A stretch of DNA of 64,000 bases, taken from the NCBI RefSeq assembly GCF_900110065.1, contig NZ_FOCI01000009.1, forward strand, positions 62,001 through 126,000, in the 5' to 3' direction. The first letter of the stretch is position 1; each line of letters starts with the position of its first letter. The DNA is from Loktanella fryxellensis (GTDB lineage: Bacteria > Pseudomonadota > Alphaproteobacteria > Rhodobacterales > Rhodobacteraceae). Below, piece after piece: positions 33,724-43,340 of this stretch. The notes below the pieces were generated by a model, which was given only the letters and a program-made list of their open reading frames with translations, was not told the origin of the DNA and searched no databases. The translations under genes were made by a program, and so were the position numbers.

Positions 33724-34568
33724 CCGACGCAGCCACCACACGCCCCGCCGTGCCCCTTGCCGGGGTCATCGGAAACCCCATCGGCCAGTCCCGGTCGCCC
33801 TTGATGCACAAGCACTGGCTGCAACGCTATGGCCTGCGCGGGGATTACGTCCCGCTGCAAGTGCGAGAGGGCGATCTGGACGCGGTGATCCGCGCCCTGC
33901 CCCGTATGGGTTTCGTCGGCGCGAACGTGACGATCCCGCACAAGACCGCCGTGCTGCGCATCGCGGACCATGTCTCCGACCGGGCGGCAGCGATCGGGGC
34001 GGCGAATACGCTGATCTTTCGGGATGACGGATCGATCCATGCGGACAACACGGACGGCTACGGTTTCATGGCCAATCTGCGTGCCGGTGCGCCGGACTGG
34101 GATCCGCGTGGGGGCCCTGCCGTCGTGCTGGGTGCCGGCGGTGCTGCGCGGGCCATTCTCGTGGCGCTGGCCGATGCGGGGGTGCCGCAGATCTTTCTGG
34201 CCAACCGCACCCGCAACAAGGCCGATGGGCTGCGCGCCGAATTCGGTGACCACATCAAGGTCGTTGACTGGACCGAGGTATCCGTGGCGTTGCCGCAGGC
34301 GAACCTGCTGATCAATACCACGTCGCTCGGGATGACGGGTCAGCCGCCGCTGCACATCGACCTCGATACCTTGCAGCCCCATGCCACCGTCACCGATATC
34401 GTCTATGCGCCGCTACAGACGCCGCTGCTGTCGGCGGCCGCCGCGCGGGGCTGCGTCACGGTCGACGGGTTGGGGATGCTGCTGCATCAGGGTGTGCCGG
34501 GATTCGAACATTGGTTTGGTCGGCGGCCAGAGGTGGACGACGCACTGCGCGCCGCCGTGCTGGTGTGA
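33720..34568 (+). CDS. aroE: Shikimate dehydrogenase
   Basis: NADPH-dependent reduction of 3-dehydroshikimate. The 282-residue protein shows the substrate-site GNPIGQSRSPLMHKHWL, NVTIPHK with the catalytic Lys, NTDGYGFM, the glycine-rich VVLGAGGAARAI and NRTRNKA, then INTTSLGM. It begins in the maf stop (ATGA) and ends in the coaE start (GTGA), so translation is probably coupled through maf-aroE-coaE-dnaQ. Confidence 0.96.
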   Translation: MTDAATTRPAVPLAGVIGNPIGQSRSPLMHKHWLQRYGLRGDYVPLQVREGDLDAVIRALPRMGFVGANVTIPHKTAVLRIADHVSDRAAAIGAANTLIFRDDGSIHADNTDGYGFMANLRAGAPDWDPRGGPAVVLGAGGAARAILVALADAGVPQIFLANRTRNKADGLRAEFGDHIKVVDWTEVSVALPQANLLINTTSLGMTGQPPLHIDLDTLQPHATVTDIVYAPLQTPLLSAAAARGCVTVDGLGMLLHQGVPGFEHWFGRRPEVDDALRAAVLV

Positions 34569-35155
34569 CGCACCTGCTGGGCCTGACCGGGTCCATCGGC
34601 ATGGGCAAGAGCACGACCGCGACCATGTTCCGTGACGCGGGCATCCCCGTCTGGGATGCGGATGCGACCGTTCATCGCCTGTACGACGTGGGCGGTGCCG
34701 CCGTTCAGCCCATCGGTGCAGTGTTTCCCAGTGCCATCGCGGACGGTGCCGTGTCGCGCCCGACCTTGAACCGCATCCTGTCGGGCGACCCCGGCGCCCT
34801 GCCCCGCCTTGAATCCATCGTGCATCCCCTCGTCGCCGCCGACCGCGATGCGTTCATCGCGGCGCAGACCGGACCGCTGGCGGTGTTCGACATTCCCCTG
34901 TTGTTCGAGACGGGCGCGGATGTGTGGCTCGATACCGTGCTGGTGGTCAGTGCACCGGCGGATGTGCAGCGGCAACGCGTCATGGCCCGGCCCGGCATGA
35001 CGGACGAGACCTTCGCCCTCATTCTGTCGCGGCAGATGCCCGACGCCGACAAGCGCGCCCGCGCCGATGTGGTGATTGACACACTGACGCTGGACGGCAC
35101 GCGCGATGCGGTGCATGCCCTGATCCACACAATCACAGGCCGAAGCCATGCGTGA
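34565..35155 (+). CDS. coaE: Dephospho-CoA kinase
   Basis: Last step of coenzyme A synthesis. With a GTG start giving VTHLLGLTGSIGMGKSTT the protein is 196 residues, with P-loop GSIGMGKST, then PVWDADATVHRLY and DIPLLFETGAD, all diagnostic. The GTG overlaps the aroE stop by 4 bases; an upstream ATG frame from 34511 adds 18 residues with no family match. It overlaps dnaQ by 8 bases. Confidence 0.95.
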   Translation: MTHLLGLTGSIGMGKSTTATMFRDAGIPVWDADATVHRLYDVGGAAVQPIGAVFPSAIADGAVSRPTLNRILSGDPGALPRLESIVHPLVAADRDAFIAAQTGPLAVFDIPLLFETGADVWLDTVLVVSAPADVQRQRVMARPGMTDETFALILSRQMPDADKRARADVVIDTLTLDGTRDAVHALIHTITGRSHA

Positions 35156-35843
35156 AATCGTTCTCGACACTGAAACCACCGGATTCGAGCCTGAAGACGG
35201 CGACCGCATCGTCGAAATCGGTGCGGTCGAACTGATCAACCACATGCCGACGGGCCGCACCTATCACCAATACATCAATCCCCAACGCACCATGCCGCAA
35301 GGCGCGTTCGAGGTGCACGGTCTTGGTGACGATTTCCTGCGCGACAAGCCGGTGTTCGCGGCCGTCGCACAGGATTTCCTCGATTTCATCGGGGCCGACG
35401 CGCGGCTGGTGATCCACAACGCCGCCTTCGACATGAAGTTTCTGAATGCAGAACTCGGCTGGGCGAAAAAGCCGCTGATCGCCGCCGACCGCGCGCTCGA
35501 TACGCTTGCCATCGCGCGCAGGCAGTTTCCCGGCTCGCCCGCATCGCTGGATGCGCTGTGTCGGCGGTTCGGGATCAACAACGATGCGCGGACGCTGCAC
35601 GGCGCGCTTCTCGATTCCGAGATCCTGGCCGAAGTGTATCTGGAGCTGATCGGCGGTCGTCAGCCCGATTTCGGCCTTGCGACGCAAGGCCAGCAGGCGG
35701 CATCGACCACCACGAACGCAAAATGGCGCGCCAAACCGCGCGAGAAGCCCCTGCCCCCGCGTCTTACGGCAGAGGAAGCCGCCGCCCATGATGCCTTCGT
35801 GGCGAAACTGGGCGACGACGCGGTGTGGAAGAAGCTGGCCTAG
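35148..35843 (+). CDS. dnaQ: DNA polymerase III epsilon subunit (proofreading exonuclease)
   Basis: 3'-5' exonuclease of the replicase. The 231-residue protein has ExoI LDTETTGFEPEDGDRIVEIG (Asp7, Glu9), ExoII LVIHNAAFDMKFLNAEL, and ExoIII near LHGALLDSEILAEVYLEL. The clamp-binding-like QPDFGL follows the nuclease domain, then a charged linker and a C-terminal segment for the alpha subunit. Its TAG stop shares a CTAG palindrome with the stop of the convergent secB. Confidence 0.95.
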   Translation: MREIVLDTETTGFEPEDGDRIVEIGAVELINHMPTGRTYHQYINPQRTMPQGAFEVHGLGDDFLRDKPVFAAVAQDFLDFIGADARLVIHNAAFDMKFLNAELGWAKKPLIAADRALDTLAIARRQFPGSPASLDALCRRFGINNDARTLHGALLDSEILAEVYLELIGGRQPDFGLATQGQQAASTTTNAKWRAKPREKPLPPRLTAEEAAAHDAFVAKLGDDAVWKKLA

Positions 35844-36391
35844 TTCAGCGGCTGATCGGCCTGCGCCCGCTTCTGCGCCTCGATCTGCGCGGCGAGTTTC
35901 GCGCGATACAGGGCGACGTAGTCGAACTGATCGAGGCTCAGCGACTGGAAACCGCCCTCGCGCGTCATGTCGGCCACCAGCTTGCGGATATAGGGGAACA
36001 CCAGCCGCGGGCATTCGATCATCAGATAGGGACCCATCTGTTCGTCCGGCACGCCCTTGATCTGAAACACGCCAGCATAATCGATTTCCAGCACGAACAG
36101 CATCTCGCCCTTGTCGCGGGTCTTGCTGGTGATGTTCAGCTTGGTGATCACCTCGAACTGGTCGTCGCCGCCACGTTTGCGGGCATCCACATCGACTCGG
36201 GCCTGGATGTCGGCGGCTGGATCGCCCGTCACACCCTTTTGCGCAAGAATGTTCTCGAACGACATATCGCGGACGTATTGCGCGATGATGCGGTTGGTGA
36301 CCTGTACGGGTTGTGCTGGTTTCGCCTCCGGCGTCGCCTCGCCGTTGGTCACGGGGGCGTCGGGCGCGTCGGTGGTGTCGTTTTCGGCCAT
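35840..36391 (-). CDS. secB: Protein-export chaperone SecB
   Basis: Tetrameric cytoplasmic chaperone that delivers preproteins to SecA. Starting MAENDTTDAPD, the 183 residues have an acidic Ala/Pro-rich N-terminal tail longer than in E. coli, then YVRDMSFENILAQKG, FEVITKLNITSKTRDKGEML and the conserved PRLVFPYIRKLVADMTREGG. The ATG after GAGACATCAG was chosen over an ATG five codons earlier. Convergent with dnaQ by 4 bases. Confidence 0.95.
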   Translation of the reverse strand: MAENDTTDAPDAPVTNGEATPEAKPAQPVQVTNRIIAQYVRDMSFENILAQKGVTGDPAADIQARVDVDARKRGGDDQFEVITKLNITSKTRDKGEMLFVLEIDYAGVFQIKGVPDEQMGPYLMIECPRLVFPYIRKLVADMTREGGFQSLSLDQFDYVALYRAKLAAQIEAQKRAQADQPLN

Positions 36392-36446
36392 CTGATGTCT
36401 CCTCACACGGGTTTGAGGCGGTGCATATCAGGCGCAGTGGGCCTTC

Positions 36447-36944
36447 TCAATGCCGGGTCCAGCCGGATGGCCCCTGCGACGGGCCGTGCGTCGGCCGCTT
36501 GTCGGCGTCGAGCGTTTCGAAATCGCCGTCGATCACGCGGTCGTCGGGGTGTGCGGGTCGTGTCTGTGTTGGCTGCGGTCCCATCTGGAACTGCGCGAAC
36601 CGGACGCGGGCCTTGACGGCGCGGAACACGCGGGCGCGCACGGCCGGGATCAGCAACAGCAGACCGCAGGCATCGGTAAAGAACCCCGGCGTCAGCAGCA
36701 GCATACCGGCGAACAGCACCATCGCGCCATTGGCCAGCGGCTCTGACGGGTCCTGCAACGTGGCAAACGACTGCCGCAGGCGGCCCAGCTCTGCGGCGCC
36801 TTGCGTGCGGACCAGCCAGGTGCCCAGCACCGCCGTTGCCAGGACGATCAGCAGTGTCGACCACAAGCCGATCAGCCCGCCGATCTGAATGAACAGGGCG
36901 ATCTCGATCAGTGGCACGGCGATGAAGGCCAGCAGTAACGGCAT
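36447..36944 (-). CDS. FxsA family membrane protein
   Basis: A 165-residue inner-membrane protein with three to four hydrophobic segments: PLLLAFIAVPLIEIALFIQI at the start, TLLIVLATAVLGTWLVR, then the family hallmark ANGAMVLFAGMLLLTPGFFT. FxsA in E. coli counters phage T7 exclusion by F; the general role is unclear. A polar tail of about 50 residues follows. It is divergent from the Tim44-like gene with a 110-base control region and sits in the conserved secB-fxsA-Tim44-mltA-smr neighbourhood. Confidence 0.87.
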   Translation of the reverse strand: MPLLLAFIAVPLIEIALFIQIGGLIGLWSTLLIVLATAVLGTWLVRTQGAAELGRLRQSFATLQDPSEPLANGAMVLFAGMLLLTPGFFTDACGLLLLIPAVRARVFRAVKARVRFAQFQMGPQPTQTRPAHPDDRVIDGDFETLDADKRPTHGPSQGPSGWTRH

Positions 36945-37054
36945 GTTCCGGGTCCTTTGGTCACGGGGTCGGGCGCACGTGTGGACTTGGCGCCCCACCG
37001 ACCCTAGATAGGAAAGGACAGCGACGGTTACCAGCCGCCCGGAAAGAGGATCCC

Positions 37055-37717
37055 ATGAACGCACCCATCATCCAACTGCTCGTCCTTGCAGGAATTGCCA
37101 TTTTCCTGATCCTGCGGTTGCGCGGCGTTCTGGGCACCCGCGAAGGGTTCGAAAAACCGCAGGTTCCCGTGGAAAAGACCAACACTGCACTGGCGCGACG
37201 CGATTTCGAAGTGATCGAGGGCGGCCCCGACCGCGACATCACCGATCATGCGACGGACGGCAGCGACACCGCACAGGCCCTGACCGCGATGAAACGCGTG
37301 GACCCGTCGTTCAACGTGACGAAGTTCCTGACAGGTGCGCGGTCCGCCTATGAAATGATCCTGATTGCGTTCGAGCATGGCGATCTGGAAACCGTCAGGG
37401 ATTTTATCTCGCCGGAAGTGCACGACGCGTTCGAGCAAGTCGTCCATCAGCGCGCCAACCAGGGCCTGACCGTCAAGGCCGTCTTCGTCGGCATCAGCGA
37501 TCTGAGCCTGAAGGAAGCGACCTTCGATCCGCAGACGAAAGAGGCCGAGATGACCGTGCGGTTCACGGGAGAGATGAACTACGTCGTGCGCGACATGGCG
37601 GGAGAGATCGTCGACGGCGATCCGAATGCGATCAAGCGACAGAAGGACGTCTGGACCTTTGCCCGCGTGATGGACAGCACGGATCCGAACTGGCGTCTGG
37701 TTGCCACCGGCGAATGA
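37055..37717 (+). CDS. Tim44/TimA-family protein
   Basis: A 220-residue protein with one N-terminal membrane anchor (residues about 5-24) and a Tim44-like/Mba1 domain at about 75-215, including FLTGARSAYEMILIAFEHGD. Bacterial TimA is a relative of the mitochondrial import motor subunit; its role in bacteria is not settled. It overlaps mltA by 4 bases (ATGA) and starts an operon with mltA and the Smr gene. Confidence 0.88.
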   Translation: MNAPIIQLLVLAGIAIFLILRLRGVLGTREGFEKPQVPVEKTNTALARRDFEVIEGGPDRDITDHATDGSDTAQALTAMKRVDPSFNVTKFLTGARSAYEMILIAFEHGDLETVRDFISPEVHDAFEQVVHQRANQGLTVKAVFVGISDLSLKEATFDPQTKEAEMTVRFTGEMNYVVRDMAGEIVDGDPNAIKRQKDVWTFARVMDSTDPNWRLVATGE

Positions 37718-38739
37718 TCGGACGCGCGGCCCTTGTTGCGCTGTCATTGACGGGAACCGCCACGATGGCCGCACCGACATACACCATTCTGGGTTACGAC
37801 GATCTGGACGGTTGGGCTGCCGATGACCATGCGGCGGCCCTTGCCGTCTTTACGCAGACCTGCGGTGACATCGCCCGCCCCGACTGGGCCCGCCTGTGTG
37901 CCCATGCCAAGGACGGCCCCGCTGCCCGCGACTTCTTCGAGACGTTCTTTCTGCCCGTCTTGATCGAGGATGGCACGCCCATGCTGTTCACCGGCTATTA
38001 CGAGCCGGAGATCACGGGCAGCCTGATCCCGGACGAGACCTATCGCCATCCGATCTACGCGCTGCCGCCCGACGGCACCGCCGGCACCTACAGCCGGCGC
38101 GAAATCGAGGAAGATCAACCGTTCCGCGGCCTCGATCTGGAAATCGCTTGGCTGGCGGACCCGGTCGATCTGTTCTTTCTGCAGGTGCAGGGATCCGGTC
38201 GCATCCGCATGCCCGGCAACCACATGATCCGCGTGGGTTATGCGGGCAAGAACGGGCGTGATTACACGTCGATCGGGATGGCGCTGGTGGATCGCGGTGT
38301 GTTCACCGCCGATCAGGTATCGGCCCCCGTGATCCGTCAATGGGTGCGCGACAACCCCGAACAGGGTCAGGCGTTGCTGTGGCAGAACGACTCCTATGTC
38401 TATTTCCGCATGGTGAACGAGGTGCCGCCGGAACTGGGGCCGCTGGGTGCGATGAACCGCTCCATCACGCCGCTGCGCAGCATCGCCGTCGATCCGGCGA
38501 TCACCCTGCTGGGTGCGCCCGTGTGGATCGAAAAGGACGGTGACGATCCTCTGCGGCGGCTGATGGTGGCGCAGGATACCGGGTCCGCCATCAAGGGCGC
38601 ACAGCGTGCCGACGTGTACTATGGCACGGGCGATGCCGCCGGTGTGGCCGCCGGGAACGTCAAGGATGGCGGCCGCATGGTCGTGTTGATGCCGGTCGAA
38701 TATGCCCTGTCGAAACTGCGCGACCCGCTGGCGTACTGA
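37714..38739 (+). CDS. mltA: Murein lytic transglycosylase A (MltA)
   Basis: Cleaves peptidoglycan glycan strands, forming anhydromuramic ends. The 341-residue protein has a Sec signal (cleavage near TATMAA) without a clear lipobox, then the MltA domain with LFTGYYEPEITGS, PVDLFFLQVQGSGRIRM, the VGYAGKNGRDYTSIG run and the 3D domain with MVAQDTGSAIKGAQRADVYY, holding the catalytic Asp. E. coli MltA is a lipoprotein; this one looks periplasmic or loosely attached. Operon with the flanking genes. Confidence 0.94.
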   Translation: MIGRAALVALSLTGTATMAAPTYTILGYDDLDGWAADDHAAALAVFTQTCGDIARPDWARLCAHAKDGPAARDFFETFFLPVLIEDGTPMLFTGYYEPEITGSLIPDETYRHPIYALPPDGTAGTYSRREIEEDQPFRGLDLEIAWLADPVDLFFLQVQGSGRIRMPGNHMIRVGYAGKNGRDYTSIGMALVDRGVFTADQVSAPVIRQWVRDNPEQGQALLWQNDSYVYFRMVNEVPPELGPLGAMNRSITPLRSIAVDPAITLLGAPVWIEKDGDDPLRRLMVAQDTGSAIKGAQRADVYYGTGDAAGVAAGNVKDGGRMVVLMPVEYALSKLRDPLAY

Positions 38740-39323
38740 TGCGGCGGCCCCGGCATCTGTCGCCCGATGACAAGGCGGTGTGGGACATGGTGCGCGCCCG
38801 CGTGCAGCCGTTGCACGCCGAACGCCGCGAAGCGCCCGCGTCCGATGTGAAACCCACACCGCCGCGCCCGATGCCGGACCCCGCCCCGCCGTTGCCGTCC
38901 TTTGCGGTGGGTGCCCGCGCCGAGATTGCCCGCCCGCACGACATTCTGCCGCCCCTGCGCGACCGGCTGCGCAGCGCGCCCATCGCGATGGACACCAAGA
39001 GTTTCCTGCGGATGAAGGCGGGCAAGCTGAAGCCCGAAGGGCGGATCGACCTGCATGGCATGTATCAGGACGAGGCCTATCCTGAACTGATCGCCTTCAT
39101 CCTCAAGGCGCAGGGTGCCGGCAAGCGTCTGGTGCTGGTCATCACCGGCAAGGGCCGTCTTGGTGACGGTTGGGCACCGGACGGGCGCGGCGTGCTGCGC
39201 CGTCTGGTGCCGCAATGGCTGCAGCTGGCCCCACTGGCGCAGGCGGTGATGGAGGTGCGTCCCGCCCATCTGAAGCATGGCGGCGACGGGGCCTATTACG
39301 TCTATCTGCGCCGTCGCAAGTAA
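38739..39323 (+). CDS. Smr/MutS2-domain protein
   Basis: A 194-residue protein with a proline-rich N-terminal region (about residues 35-70) and a C-terminal Smr domain at about 100-190, with the signature IDLHGM, then VLVITGKG and the Gly-rich loop after it. Stand-alone Smr proteins are endonucleases or RNA-acting proteins; the job of this one is unknown. Its ATG overlaps the mltA stop. Confidence 0.87.
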   Translation: MRRPRHLSPDDKAVWDMVRARVQPLHAERREAPASDVKPTPPRPMPDPAPPLPSFAVGARAEIARPHDILPPLRDRLRSAPIAMDTKSFLRMKAGKLKPEGRIDLHGMYQDEAYPELIAFILKAQGAGKRLVLVITGKGRLGDGWAPDGRGVLRRLVPQWLQLAPLAQAVMEVRPAHLKHGGDGAYYVYLRRRK

Positions 39324-39363
39324 CCGCCTCGTAGGGGCGCACCCCTCCGCGCGGGCGGTGCCA
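39324..39363. terminator. Hairpin between convergent smr and hslU
   Basis: AGGGG and CCCCT pair around CGCA, and an outer CCGCC/GGCGG pair can close a second stem. Lying in the 46-base gap between convergent genes, it may serve both strands; no T-run. Confidence 0.4.
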
Positions 39364-39369
39364 TATGCC

Positions 39370-40668
39370 CTACAGCACGTAGCGCGACAGGTCCGTGCTG
39401 CGGGCCATTTCGCCCAGATGCTTTTCGACGAAGGCCGCATCGACGACGACCGTCTCTCCACCCCGGTCGGGGGCGGTGAATGACAGCTCTTCGAACACCC
39501 GCTCGATCACGGTATAAAGCCTGCGCGCGCCGATGTTTTCCACGCTTTCGTTCACCTGCGCCGCGATCTTGGCAAGTTCCGCGATGCCGTCGGTCGCGAA
39601 GGTCACGGTGACGCCTTCGGTCTGCATCAGGGCTGAATACTGCAGGGTCAGCGCATTGTCCGTCTCGGTCAGGATGCGGACGAAATCGCCTTCGGTCAGG
39701 GGCCGCAGCTCCACCCGGATCGGCAGACGGCCCTGCAGTTCCGGCAGCAGGTCCGACGGTTTCGCCACGTGGAACGCGCCCGACGCGATGAAAAGGATGT
39801 GGTCAGTCTTGATCGGTCCGTGTTTCGTGGTGACGGTTGTGCCTTCGATCAGCGGCAGCAGATCGCGCTGCACCCCCTCGCGGCTGACATCCGCGCCACG
39901 TGCATCCGCCCGCGCGCAGACCTTGTCGATCTCGTCCAGGAACACGATGCCGGATTGCTCGACCGCCTCCAGCGCCGCCTTGGTCACGGTTTCGTCGTCA
40001 AGCAGCTTGTCCGCCTCGTCCGCGATCAGCGCGTCATAGCTTTCGGCGACGGTCATCCGCTTTTTCACCGTGCGCTGGCCCGCCATCTTGCTGAACATGT
40101 CGGCAATGTTCATCATCCCCGGTTGCTGCCCCGGAATTTCGAAGTTACCCAAGGGGTTGGAGGTATCCTTCAGCTCCAGCTCGATCACCGTATCGTCCAG
40201 CAGGCCATCGCGCAGCTTCTTGCGGAACAACTCGCGCGTGCCTTCGCGGGCGTCTTTTCCGGCGACGGCGGTGACGACACGCTCCATCGCGGATTCCACG
40301 GCCTTGGCCTTCACGTCCTCGCGCATGTAGTCGCGGGTTTCCACGATGGCGCTTTCCATCAGGTCGCGGATGATCTGTTCCACATCGCGGCCGACATAGC
40401 CGACCTCGGTGAACTTCGTCGCCTCGACCTTGATGAACGGCGCACGGGCCAGCTTGGCCAGACGGCGCGAAATCTCCGTCTTGCCGACGCCAGTGGGCCC
40501 GATCATCAGGATGTTCTTCGGATAGACCTCGTTGCGCAGATCGTCGTTCAGACGGCTCCGCCGCCAGCGGTTGCGCAGGGCCACGGCCACGGCGCGTTTC
40601 GCGTCATGCTGCCCGATGATGTGGCGGTCCAGTTCGGACACGATCTCGCGCGGGGTCAGGTCGGTCAT
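39370..40668 (-). CDS. hslU: HslU ATPase subunit of the HslVU protease
   Basis: AAA+ unfoldase that feeds substrates to HslV. The 432-residue protein has [20 protein letters not shown], the P-loop GPTGVGKTE (57-65), the pore loop near [12 protein letters not shown], the long I domain, Walker [12 protein letters not shown] and the C-terminal docking tail SRYVL. It lies 15 bases behind a membrane-protein gene that separates it from hslV. Confidence 0.96.
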   Translation of the reverse strand: MTDLTPREIVSELDRHIIGQHDAKRAVAVALRNRWRRSRLNDDLRNEVYPKNILMIGPTGVGKTEISRRLAKLARAPFIKVEATKFTEVGYVGRDVEQIIRDLMESAIVETRDYMREDVKAKAVESAMERVVTAVAGKDAREGTRELFRKKLRDGLLDDTVIELELKDTSNPLGNFEIPGQQPGMMNIADMFSKMAGQRTVKKRMTVAESYDALIADEADKLLDDETVTKAALEAVEQSGIVFLDEIDKVCARADARGADVSREGVQRDLLPLIEGTTVTTKHGPIKTDHILFIASGAFHVAKPSDLLPELQGRLPIRVELRPLTEGDFVRILTETDNALTLQYSALMQTEGVTVTFATDGIAELAKIAAQVNESVENIGARRLYTVIERVFEELSFTAPDRGGETVVVDAAFVEKHLGEMARSTDLSRYVL

Positions 40669-40683
40669 GGGGCGTCCTATCTG

Positions 40684-41742
40684 TCAGATGTCGGCGGGGG
40701 GCAGGCGGTGCAGTGGCAGCACACCGGCCAGCGGGCGCAGCAACGCGCTGCGGATGCGCTGCCAGAAAGCGCCGAGGATCAGCAGACCGACCCCCAACAG
40801 CAGCACGGGAATGGCGGCACCGTCGCCGTCGAACACGGTCGCCGACAGCACGACGATATAGCCGATGGCGGCGATCAGGAACGACCGCCGGTCGATGACG
40901 ATGGCGACGATGGCAAAGCCCAGCAGGACCACCAGAAGGATCAGGTTCGCGGTGCCGGAGTTCCGGTCGAGCAGCGACAGCGCGACCGTGTTCACGAGGG
41001 CAGGGGCGGCGACGACGTGCAGCCAGAACCCGTTGGCGGCCCGCCGCGTCACCCGGTGCGGGTCCGACATGTCGAACCACATGGCGACGGCGAACACTGC
41101 GACCCCCAGCACCAGCGTGATCCACGCGAACGGCCCGTCGGCGGACAGGCGGAACAGTTCCACGAAGGTGGCCGGTGTGCCGCGCGCGGTGGCAGCCAGC
41201 AGGATCGCCGCGATGAACAGCCCGATGGCAACGATGGCCAGCGCAAAGGGCACGCGGAACCGCGCCCAATAGACCAGCACCGCAGCCGTCGCGGCGATCG
41301 CGGGCCACGGCAGGCTGCTGTAATCCTGTTGCGCCACCATGAACGGCTGCGCGAACCAGACCGCAAACGTGCCCAGCGCCGTCAGCGCGAACATGACGGC
41401 CAGCGTCATCGCGGGCGCGACCATGCGCCGGCGACGGACGAAGTATTCGGACAACAACCACGCGATCAGGCCCGTGACGATGCCAAGAACGGCGCCCTGT
41501 GACCTTTGGCCCAGATCCACGAACAGCGCCGCGACCCCGACCCAGCCGAAGGCGAGGATCACAAGCCCCACGACGATGAAGACCTCGTTAAAGCCCTTGA
41601 ACAGCTCGAACGGCTCGTCGCCTTCGGCCAGGTCCGTGCGCGCTCCGCGCCTGCTGTCGGCAAGGGCGGCAAGCGTCGCTGCCTGCGCCTCTGATATGAT
41701 GCCAGCACCTGTGGCGGCGCGCAGATCGTCGCGGTCGATCAT
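40684..41742 (-). CDS. Multi-pass membrane protein, DUF2157-like
   Basis: A 352-residue protein with a polar N-terminal region of about 50 residues (including [12 protein letters not shown]) and roughly ten to eleven hydrophobic segments. The layout, a short cytosolic helix-forming domain then many helices, resembles DUF2157 proteins; I cannot assign a function. It overlaps the hslV stop by 4 bases and precedes hslU by 15, so all three are likely one transcript. Confidence 0.7.
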   Translation of the reverse strand: MIDRDDLRAATGAGIISEAQAATLAALADSRRGARTDLAEGDEPFELFKGFNEVFIVVGLVILAFGWVGVAALFVDLGQRSQGAVLGIVTGLIAWLLSEYFVRRRRMVAPAMTLAVMFALTALGTFAVWFAQPFMVAQQDYSSLPWPAIAATAAVLVYWARFRVPFALAIVAIGLFIAAILLAATARGTPATFVELFRLSADGPFAWITLVLGVAVFAVAMWFDMSDPHRVTRRAANGFWLHVVAAPALVNTVALSLLDRNSGTANLILLVVLLGFAIVAIVIDRRSFLIAAIGYIVVLSATVFDGDGAAIPVLLLGVGLLILGAFWQRIRSALLRPLAGVLPLHRLPPADI

Positions 41743-42296
41743 GGGCGGATCGTTTCGACCGTCAGGTTGCCGTTCGTGTAGACGCAGATGTCGGACGCGA
41801 TGCCCATCGCCTTGCGGGCGATGGCTTCCGCGTCCAGATCGGTGTCCATCAACGCGCGCGCGGCGGCCAGCGCATAGTTCCCGCCCGACCCGATGGCCGT
41901 CACATCGTGTTCCGGCTCCAGCACGTCGCCCGCGCCGGTGATGACCAGCAACTGCGTGCCATCACTGACGATCAGCATCGCCTCCAGCTTTTGCAGATAT
42001 TTGTCGGTGCGCCAGTCCTTGGCCAGTTCCACGCAGGCGCGCTGCAACTGGCCGGGTGTCGCTTCCAGCTTCGCCTCCAGCCGCTCCAGCAAGGCAAAGG
42101 CATCGGCGGTCGATCCGGCGAACCCGCAGACCACGTCGCTGCCCTTGACCGCCAGTCGCCGCACCTTGCGGGCCGTGCCCTTGATCACCGTCTGGCCAAG
42201 GCTGACCTGACCGTCGCCGGCGATCACGACGGTGCCGCCCTTGCGCACGCCGATGATCGTCGTGCCGTGCCAGCCGGGGAAATCGTCGCGGGTCAT
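41739..42296 (-). CDS. hslV: HslV proteolytic subunit of the HslVU protease
   Basis: Threonine peptidase of the HslVU complex. The 185-residue precursor starts [20 protein letters not shown]; removal of the first residues to HG would expose the nucleophilic Thr of [36 protein letters not shown] and the C-terminal [12 protein letters not shown] are family-typical. The very long frame upstream is an antisense artefact over the next gene. Confidence 0.96.
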   Translation of the reverse strand: MTRDDFPGWHGTTIIGVRKGGTVVIAGDGQVSLGQTVIKGTARKVRRLAVKGSDVVCGFAGSTADAFALLERLEAKLEATPGQLQRACVELAKDWRTDKYLQKLEAMLIVSDGTQLLVITGAGDVLEPEHDVTAIGSGGNYALAAARALMDTDLDAEAIARKAMGIASDICVYTNGNLTVETIRP

Positions 42297-42401
42297 GTCG
42301 CCTGCCTCCTGTCGTGTTGCAGGGCACATATGGCCCGTGGCGTGCCTTGGAACAAGGTCGCGCCCTTGATTGCCCCCGGACCGCCGCCTAGGGTCGCGGC
42401 C

Positions 42402-43322
42402 ATGGATCAGCCGCATCACGTGACGTTCTACCTCGACCCCTCCCTGCTGGCGAGTGCGCGGGCAGGACAGCATAATTTCATCGGCCTCGTGGCGCGGACA
42501 CTGACGGATGCCGGGCTGCGCGTGTTCTTTGCCGAAAATACCGAGGCGGCGCGCCGCGGCTCTGCCGCCCGTCCGGGCTATGCGCTGTTCAACATGGACG
42601 ATCCGGCCCATCCCCGCGCACTGACGATGCGGCGGTCGTATTTCTATCCGTTCTGGCAGATCGCGGCATCGGCAAAGCGATGGGAATGGGACGTGGCGCT
42701 GGCCGATTTCGATCCCGCCGCCGTCGACGAGGCAGAGGCGAAGCGGTTCGCCAACTACTGGCGCAAGCGGTTGTTTCCGACGGCATCGACCGCGCCCAAC
42801 CCCGATGGCCCCGTCTATATTCCGTTGCAGGGCCGCCTGCGCAAACATCGGTCGTTCCAGTCCGCCAGCCCGGTCGACATGATTGCCCAGACGGCAGCAC
42901 GGTTCGCGGAAAACGACATCGTCGTGACCCTGCATCCGAAGGAGGACTACGACGCCGCCGACCACCGCGCCCTGCAGGCGCTGACGCGGGCGCATGCCAA
43001 CGTCGCCGTCGTGGATCGCGACATGGTGGATTGCCTGAATGCCTGCCGTCTGGTCGTGACGGAAAACTCGTCCGTCGCATTTGCGGGATACATCTTTCAC
43101 AGACCGGCGGTGCTGTTCGCGCAGGTGGATTTCCACCACATTGCCGGCAATGTATCGCGGTTCGGCGCGGACAGGGCATTCGCGGACTGGCAGGCACCCA
43201 AGCCCTATGACGCCTACATCTGGTGGTTCCTGCAGCACATGTCGATCAATGCGGGCCGCCCGGCAGAAGAGGTGCAGGCCAAGATCGCAGGCATCCTGCG
43301 GCGGCATGGCTGGCCGGTCTGA
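42402..43322 (+). CDS. Uncharacterised protein, similar to capsule polysaccharide export/synthesis (KpsS-like) proteins
   Basis: A 306-residue soluble protein. The C-terminal half has [14 protein letters not shown], then [40 protein letters not shown], the pattern of KpsS/KpsC-type and other GT-B-like proteins in which a TxNSS/TxNST step is followed by G.P. No other capsule gene is near. It is divergent from hslV, with a start region of about 105 bases. Function is inferred only from this resemblance. Confidence 0.55.
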   Translation: MDQPHHVTFYLDPSLLASARAGQHNFIGLVARTLTDAGLRVFFAENTEAARRGSAARPGYALFNMDDPAHPRALTMRRSYFYPFWQIAASAKRWEWDVALADFDPAAVDEAEAKRFANYWRKRLFPTASTAPNPDGPVYIPLQGRLRKHRSFQSASPVDMIAQTAARFAENDIVVTLHPKEDYDAADHRALQALTRAHANVAVVDRDMVDCLNACRLVVTENSSVAFAGYIFHRPAVLFAQVDFHHIAGNVSRFGADRAFADWQAPKPYDAYIWWFLQHMSINAGRPAEEVQAKIAGILRRHGWPV

Positions 43323-43340
43323 CGGGAGGATAAGATTCAC

